From Limiplasma merdipullorum (GTDB lineage Bacteria; Bacillota; Clostridia; Christensenellales; Aristaeellaceae): a stretch of DNA of 10,337 bases. The stretch spans positions 1-10,337 of the forward strand of contig DVHQ01000070.1 of NCBI GenBank assembly GCA_018711955.1, in the 5' to 3' direction. Of this stretch, positions 6,785 to 10,337 are shown piece after piece. The position numbers were made by a program, and so were the translations under genes. Every line of letters begins with the position of its first letter. The stretch's first letter is position 1. The notes below the pieces were generated by a model that was not told the DNA's origin, ran no database searches, and worked only from the letters and a program-made list of their open reading frames with translations.

Positions 6785-6803
6785 TCAGCCCGATTCAGCT
6801 TAT

Positions 6804-6832
6804 AGTATAACAGATAAGGCGGGGCTTGACAA
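6804..6832 (-). promoter_or_regulatory. Sigma-A-type promoter of the asp23-amaP-DUF2273-nusB run
   Basis: On the minus strand -35 TTGTCA (6827-6832) and -10 TATACT (6804-6809) are separated by exactly 17 bp; each hexamer has one mismatch to consensus. Transcription would start near 6797, about 50 nt before the asp23 ATG. It lies between the aspS stop and asp23, and I see no other comparable promoter between it and the left edge in the short gene-to-gene gaps. Because aspS lacks a clear terminator, some transcription may also enter from hisS-aspS. Confidence 0.82.
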
Positions 6833-6841
6833 TCAAAGCGC
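6825..6841 (+). repeat. 17-bp repeat copy at the asp23 promoter
   Basis: CTTGACAATCAAAGCGC on the plus strand. An identical copy lies on the minus strand at the hisS promoter. It contains the imperfect dyad TTGA-CAA-TCAA and covers the -35 of the minus-strand asp23 promoter; on the plus strand it provides a perfect TTGACA of its own. Confidence 0.8.
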
Positions 6842-6854
6842 AGGATTTTGTTAT
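6826..6854 (+). promoter_or_regulatory. Possible antisense promoter directed into the 3' end of aspS
   Basis: On the plus strand a perfect TTGACA (6826-6831) is followed after 17 bp by TGTTAT (6849-6854), which matches four of six -10 positions. If active it would start an RNA near 6861, antisense to the end of aspS. Its -35 overlaps the -35 of the minus-strand asp23 promoter almost fully, so the two would compete. The weak -10 keeps confidence low. Confidence 0.3.
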
Positions 6855-8617
6855 TCCACGCAGCGAATCTTCAGCTGCTCCAGCTGCTCCGGCTGCACGG
6901 CGGAGGGCGTCTCCATCATCAGGCATGCGCCGTTTTGGATCTTGGGGAAGGCCAGCACGTCGCGCAGGCTTTCCGCGCCGCTGAGAATCATCACCATACG
7001 GTCAATGCCGAAGGCAAAACCGCCGTGCGGCGGCGTGCCGTATTGGAACGCGCCCAGCAGGAAGCCGAACTGGTCCCACGCCTGTTCCTTGGTGAAGCCC
7101 AGCAGCTTGAACATCTTCTCCTGTACATCGCTCTGATGGATACGAATGGAGCCGCTGCCCATCTCCACGCCGTTCATGACCAGATCGTAGGCCTTGGCGC
7201 GCACCGCGCCGGGGTCGGTATCCATAAGCGGAATGTCCTCTTCCATCACGTTGGTGAAGGGATGGTGCATGGCCAGGAAGCGATTCTCCTCGTCGCTCCA
7301 CTCCAGCAGGGGGAACTCGGTCACCCACAGCAGGTCATAGCGCTTGCTGTCAATCAGGTTCAGCTGCTTGCCCAGGCGCAGGCGCAGCTGCCCCATGGCA
7401 GTCAGCGCCACGTATTTTTTGTCTGCGATAACGAACACCGCGTCGCCGGGCTTGGCGGAAAGGGTCTCCAGCAGGCGCTGCATGCTGTCGCCCTGCATGG
7501 CCTTGGCAAAGCTGGAACGCAGGGTTCCGTCCTCGTTTACCACAGCCCAGGCAAGGCCCTTGACGTGATAGGTCTTGACAAATTCGCCCAGCGCGTCCAG
7601 CTCCTTGCGGCTCAGGTGGCCTGCGCCCCCGGCACAGATGGCGCAAATGGTGTTGCCGGCGGCAAGCGCCTCTTCAAAAACCCTGAAGCCGCAGCCCGCA
7701 ACCACCTCGCTCACATCCTGAATTTCCATACCGAAGCGGGTATCCGGCTTGTCGCTGCCGTAGCGGGCCATAGCGTCGCGCCAAGTGATGCGCCGCAGGG
7801 GAAGCGAAAGCTCCACGCCCATCAGCTCTTTGAACACATGCGCATACGCACCCTCGACCACGGTCTGGATATCTTCCGGGTCGATGAAGCTCATTTCCAT
7901 GTCAAACTGGGTAAATTCAGGCTGGCGGTCGGCACGGCCATCCTCGTCGCGGAAGCAGCGGGCCACCTGATAGTACTTGTCCAGTCCGGCGAGCATCAGC
8001 AGCTGCTTGTAGATCTGTGGGCTCTGCGGCAGGGCATAGAAGGTGCCCGGCTTGACGCGGGCGGGCACCAGATAGTCGCGCGCGCCTTCGGGGGTGGACT
8101 TGCTCAAAATGGGCGTTTCCACCTCGATAAAGCCCTGCTCGTCCATGTAGTCGCGCAGGAGTTTGATGACCTTGTGCCTGAAAAGCAGCATGTTTTGCAT
8201 GCTGGGACGGCGCAGGTCCAGGTACCGGTATTTTAGGCGCAGGCTTTCCTGCTCCTTGGTATCATCTTCAATATAAATGGGGGGCGTCTTGCTGGCGTTG
8301 AGGATGACGGCGGACTCCGCCACAACCTCCACCTCGCCCGTCTTGAGCTTCTTGTTCACGGCCTCAGGCGCGCGCATCCGGGCCTGGCCATGTACCTCGA
8401 TCACATATTCGCTGCGCAGGGACTCGGCCAGCTCCAGCAGCTCCTTGGAAATATCATTGCCGTCAAAGACCACCTGCACAATGCCTGTGCGATCGCGCAG
8501 CCAGACGAACACGATGCCGCCCAGGTTGCGTGCCCGCTGCACCCAGCCCTTGAGAATCACGGATTGCCCCGCCACCTCGGCGGTTACCTCACCGCACATA
8601 TGGGTGCGATTATTCAT
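6851..8617 (-). CDS. aspS: Aspartyl-tRNA synthetase (bacterial type)
   Basis: A 588-residue class II synthetase that charges tRNA-Asp, full length for the bacterial GAD-containing type. Order: N-terminal OB-fold anticodon domain (1-105; Phe37 and Gln48 match E. coli Phe35 and Gln46, which contact the anticodon), motif 1 (about 158-172), the loop STPEGARDYLVP (174-185), QSPQ (198-201), motif 2 CFRDEDGRADRQPEFTQFD (221-239), GAD insertion (about 290-425), and motif 3 GGFAFGIDRMVMIL (532-545). Trp39 and Asn31 replace the usual Asp residues of FIDLRDR and RRRDLGG. Leu32 sits where nondiscriminating AspRS often has His, weakly favouring the tRNA-Asp-specific type. The ATG at 8615-8617 has AAAGGAGG 8 nt upstream. 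It is 66 nt downstream of hisS with no terminator between, so the two are cotranscribed. No clear terminator follows it either. Confidence 0.98.
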   Translation of the reverse strand: MNNRTHMCGEVTAEVAGQSVILKGWVQRARNLGGIVFVWLRDRTGIVQVVFDGNDISKELLELAESLRSEYVIEVHGQARMRAPEAVNKKLKTGEVEVVAESAVILNASKTPPIYIEDDTKEQESLRLKYRYLDLRRPSMQNMLLFRHKVIKLLRDYMDEQGFIEVETPILSKSTPEGARDYLVPARVKPGTFYALPQSPQIYKQLLMLAGLDKYYQVARCFRDEDGRADRQPEFTQFDMEMSFIDPEDIQTVVEGAYAHVFKELMGVELSLPLRRITWRDAMARYGSDKPDTRFGMEIQDVSEVVAGCGFRVFEEALAAGNTICAICAGGAGHLSRKELDALGEFVKTYHVKGLAWAVVNEDGTLRSSFAKAMQGDSMQRLLETLSAKPGDAVFVIADKKYVALTAMGQLRLRLGKQLNLIDSKRYDLLWVTEFPLLEWSDEENRFLAMHHPFTNVMEEDIPLMDTDPGAVRAKAYDLVMNGVEMGSGSIRIHQSDVQEKMFKLLGFTKEQAWDQFGFLLGAFQYGTPPHGGFAFGIDRMVMILSGAESLRDVLAFPKIQNGACLMMETPSAVQPEQLEQLKIRCVE

Positions 8618-8683
8618 GGAACCTTCCTCCTTTGAATCAGCCTGCCGTCCTCATGGGGACGCCCGGCTCCTGCGATCGCTCGT

Positions 8684-9955
8684 TTACAGGCGCTCCCTGA
8701 GCGCTTCGGCCGCCGTCTCCAGCGGCGCTTCCCATTCCTCGCGCGTGGACATGTCACGCAGCTTGACCACCCCGCGCTCGATTTCGTCGTCTCCAAGCAC
8801 GGCCACATATTTCGCGCCCAGCTTATCGGCGTATTTGAACTGCGCCTTAAGGCTGCGGGCCTGGTGGTCCATGTCGGCGCGCAGGCCCGCCTCACGGAAG
8901 CGGCGAAGCAGCGAAAATGCCTGCAGGGAGAGCTGACGGTTCAGACAGGCGACAAAGACCTGCGGGGTTTCATCCTCGATTTGGAGGCGGCACTCCCCCG
9001 GCTCCAATGCATCCAGCAGCATGAGCACCCGCTCGATTCCCATGCCGAAGCCCACCGCGGGAATAGCCGGCCCGCCCAGTTCCTGTACCAGCCCGTCATA
9101 ACGGCCGCCGCCGCATACCGTCAGCTCGCCGTTTGGCGTAGCGGTAATCACCTCAAAAACGGTCTTGGTGTAATAGTCCAGTCCGCGCACGATACGCGGG
9201 TCGACCGCGTAGTGAATGCCTGCCTCGTCCAGATACTGCTTGAGCAGCTCAAAATGCGCCCGGCACTCGTCGCAAAGGTGGTCCAGCATCACAGGCGCGT
9301 CAGCCAGGGCCAGTTTGCAGCCTTCCTCCTTGCAATCCAGCGTGCGCATAGGGTTGATTTCCATGCGCTCCTGACAGGTACGGCACAGCTGGTCCTTTCT
9401 GGCTGCAAGGTACTCGCGGAATGCTTTCTGATACGCTGGACGGCAGTTGGGACAGCCGATGGAATTGATGCGCACGGACAGGTTTTTCAATCCGAAGCTG
9501 TCCAGAAGCCTTACCACCAGCCAGATCAGCTCCGCATCCGCGGAGGGCTCGGCTGCGCCGAAGCACTCCATGCCGAACTGATGATGCTCGCGCAGGCGGC
9601 CCGACTGAGGCGCCTCGTAGCGGAAATGCGGCGCATTCACATAGTACATTTTCAGGGGAAGCGCCTGCGCATACAGGCCGCTTTCCAAAAAGGCGCGCAC
9701 GGTGCCGGCAGTGCTTTCGGGCTTGAGGGTCACGCTTCGGTCGCCCTTGTCCAGAAAGGTATACATTTCCTTGCGCACAACATCGCTGCTTTCGCCAGCG
9801 GATCGTGCGAAGAGCTCCGTATGCTCCAGTACGGGCGTGCGGATTTCCCGGTATCCGGCCATCAGGGCCGCTTTGCGCATTTCCCGCTCCAGAGCGCGCC
9901 ACCGCGCGCTTTCGGCGGGAAGCACATCCTTCATTCCCTTGAGTACCTTCAGCAT
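8684..9955 (-). CDS. hisS: Histidyl-tRNA synthetase
   Basis: A 423-residue class II synthetase that charges tRNA-His, normal length. Seen: the N-terminal LKGMKDVLP (5-13), motif 1 (GYREIRTPVLEHTELF, 34-49), motif 2 (HFRYEAPQSGRLREHHQFG, 110-128), the histidine-specific RGLDYYTKTVFE (257-268, with catalytic Arg257), motif 3 GFGMGIER (302-309), and a C-terminal anticodon-binding domain from about 332. The insertion region (168-231) holds eight cysteines, mostly as CxxC pairs, suggesting a metal site. The ATG at 9953-9955 has GAGGTGA 5 nt upstream. The reading frame stays open farther upstream, but that part runs through the promoter, terminator and tRNA genes, so it is not coding. A consensus promoter lies about 50 nt upstream; there is no T-box. 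Confidence 0.98.
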   Translation of the reverse strand: MLKVLKGMKDVLPAESARWRALEREMRKAALMAGYREIRTPVLEHTELFARSAGESSDVVRKEMYTFLDKGDRSVTLKPESTAGTVRAFLESGLYAQALPLKMYYVNAPHFRYEAPQSGRLREHHQFGMECFGAAEPSADAELIWLVVRLLDSFGLKNLSVRINSIGCPNCRPAYQKAFREYLAARKDQLCRTCQERMEINPMRTLDCKEEGCKLALADAPVMLDHLCDECRAHFELLKQYLDEAGIHYAVDPRIVRGLDYYTKTVFEVITATPNGELTVCGGGRYDGLVQELGGPAIPAVGFGMGIERVLMLLDALEPGECRLQIEDETPQVFVACLNRQLSLQAFSLLRRFREAGLRADMDHQARSLKAQFKYADKLGAKYVAVLGDDEIERGVVKLRDMSTREEWEAPLETAAEALRERL

Positions 9956-9976
9956 GTGTTTCACCTCATCAAATCG

Positions 9977-9996
9977 TCTGTGAAAAAGGCCACAGA
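9977..9996 (-). promoter_or_regulatory. Small stem-loop at the predicted 5' end of the hisS transcript
   Basis: On the minus strand TCTGTG (9991-9996) and CACAGA (9977-9982) can pair around an eight-base pyrimidine-rich loop. It begins almost exactly at the predicted transcription start, about 10 nt before the ribosome binding site GAGGTGA (9961-9967). Such a hairpin could protect the 5' end of the mRNA; a six-base inverted repeat can also occur by chance. Confidence 0.35.
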
Positions 9997-10003
9997 TATT
10001 TGA

Positions 10004-10033
10004 ATTATACACGCGCCGCGCTTTGATTGTCAA
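10004..10033 (-). promoter_or_regulatory. Sigma-A-type promoter of hisS-aspS
   Basis: On the minus strand a perfect -35 TTGACA (10028-10033) and a perfect -10 TATAAT (10004-10009) are separated by 18 bp. Transcription would start near 9997, giving a leader of about 42 nt before the hisS ATG. Both hexamers match consensus, so strong constitutive expression is expected. The -35 and part of the spacer belong to a 17-bp sequence repeated in inverted orientation at the asp23 promoter. Confidence 0.9.
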
Positions 10034-10034
10034 G
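10018..10034 (-). repeat. 17-bp repeat copy at the hisS promoter
   Basis: The same 17 bases, CTTGACAATCAAAGCGC, read on the minus strand. Here they supply the -35 TTGACA and the first eleven bases... of which ten lie in the spacer of the hisS promoter. The exact match does not extend further in either direction. Confidence 0.8.
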
Positions 10035-10090
10035 GATTGGGGCATCGGGAAAAGCGGAATCCGGGCTTCGGTCGCAAATATCAGGAGCGC

Positions 10091-10140
10091 AAAAAAACGC
10101 CCGGCATCATTTCCTCTCAGAAACAACGCCAGGCGCTTTT
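10091..10140 (-). terminator. Strong intrinsic terminator of the tRNA-Gly genes
   Basis: On the minus strand a 16-bp stem (arms 10120-10135 and 10098-10113, with four G-U pairs) closes a six-base loop (10114-10119) and is followed by seven T residues (10097-10091). The bases before the stem are GAAAAG, so on the opposite strand the hairpin would also be followed by a short T run. It sits immediately after the CCA of tRNA-Gly(UCC) and before the hisS promoter, separating the two transcription units. Confidence 0.93.
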
Positions 10141-10144
10141 CAGG

Positions 10145-10218
10145 TGGAGCGGGTGATGGGAATCGAACCCACGTAACCAGCTTGGAAGGCTGGGGCTCTA
10201 CCATTGAGCTACACCCGC
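10145..10218 (-). tRNA. tRNA-Gly (anticodon UCC)
   Basis: Read on the minus strand, the 74 bases fold into a complete cloverleaf: acceptor stem GCGGGTG/CACCCGC, D arm GCTC...GAGC, anticodon stem CCAGC/GCTGG around loop CTTCCAA (anticodon UCC), T stem GTGGG/CCCAT around TTCGATT, discriminator T, and an encoded CCA at 10145-10147. It should read GGA and GGG codons. It is 37 nt downstream of another tRNA-Gly gene, and an intrinsic terminator starts 4 nt after its CCA. Confidence 0.98.
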
Positions 10219-10255
10219 CCAAAGATGGCTTGAGCATTCGACCCCTCAGAAAAAG

Positions 10256-10330
10256 TGGAGCGGTAGACGAGATTCGAACTCGCGACATCCACCTTGGCAA
10301 GGTGGCACTCTACCACTGAGCTACTACCGC
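10256..10330 (-). tRNA. tRNA-Gly (anticodon GCC)
   Basis: On the minus strand the 75 bases form a cloverleaf: acceptor GCGGTAG/CTACCGC, D arm GCTC...GAGT, anticodon stem CCACC/GGTGG around loop TTGCCAA (anticodon GCC), T stem GCGAG/CTCGT around TTCGAAT, discriminator T, and an encoded CCA at 10256-10258. It should read GGC and GGU codons. Together with the UCC gene just downstream it covers all four glycine codons. The promoter and any further tRNA genes lie beyond the right edge. Confidence 0.98.
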
Positions 10331-10337
10331 ATGTTCC

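Noticed and set aside
204..8236. Long plus-strand open frames (for example 204-1355, 1359-2657, 6848-8236)
   Set aside because: Each lies opposite a clearly conserved minus-strand gene. High GC and scarcity of TTA, CTA and TCA codons in the real genes keep the opposite frames open; their translations show no recognisable domain.
8642..8683. Possible terminator between hisS and aspS
   Set aside because: Only a five-pair stem (CGTCC/GGACG) is visible and no T run follows it, so cotranscription is more likely.
9956..10140. T-box riboswitch controlling hisS
   Set aside because: The terminator hairpin lies upstream of a perfect promoter and right after a tRNA CCA, so it ends the tRNA transcript. 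The hisS leader of about 42 nt is far too short for a T-box, and no T-box consensus is visible.
9956..10300. In-frame N-terminal extension of hisS by 115 codons
   Set aside because: The extension runs through the promoter, the terminator and parts of both tRNA genes; the ATG at 9953-9955 has its own ribosome binding site and gives the standard HisRS N-terminus.
10023..10319. Plus-strand 98-codon open frame over the tRNA genes
   Set aside because: It is the reverse complement of the two tRNA-Gly genes and the terminator, a well-known source of spurious proteins (GNRTH-type peptides).

Overview
The window is about 10.3 kb of GC-rich DNA in which every supported gene reads on the minus strand. 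It looks like a chromosomal housekeeping region from a high-GC member of the Firmicutes (Bacillota), most likely class Clostridia. The reasons are the gene order yqhY(asp23)-nusB-folD-xseA-xseB-ispA, which matches the Bacillus subtilis order apart from inserted genes; the Asp23/AmaP/DUF2273 set; strong AGGAGG-type ribosome binding sites; and tRNA genes with encoded CCA ends. I cannot name a genus.

Reading in the direction of transcription (right to left): two tRNA-Gly genes (anticodons GCC and UCC) are followed by a strong intrinsic terminator. A sigma-A-type promoter then drives hisS and aspS, the histidyl- and aspartyl-tRNA synthetases. There is no room for a T-box leader. Just past aspS a second promoter starts a tightly packed run of ten genes: asp23, amaP, a DUF2273 membrane gene, nusB, a TsaD/Kae1-like paralogue, folD, xseA, xseB, ispA and a yuiD-like gene cut by the left edge. 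Spacings are short (92 nt at most), with stop/start overlaps at amaP/DUF2273 (1 nt), folD/xseA (4 nt) and xseA/xseB (38 nt), so a single operon is likely.

The ten-gene run combines envelope proteins (Asp23, its membrane anchor AmaP, DUF2273), rRNA antitermination (NusB), one-carbon metabolism (FolD), DNA repair (exonuclease VII, both subunits), and prenyl diphosphate synthesis (IspA) next to a membrane PAP2-like protein that could act on lipid phosphates.

Most of the region is ordinary and well conserved. The points most worth a second look are: the TsaD/Kae1 paralogue of unknown role; long acidic low-complexity tails on both Asp23 and AmaP; an exact 17-bp sequence present in opposite orientation at the two promoters, where it also creates a possible antisense promoter into the 3' end of aspS; and a two-tier hairpin between asp23 and amaP. 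I saw no mobile element, CRISPR array, phage gene or clear novel system.
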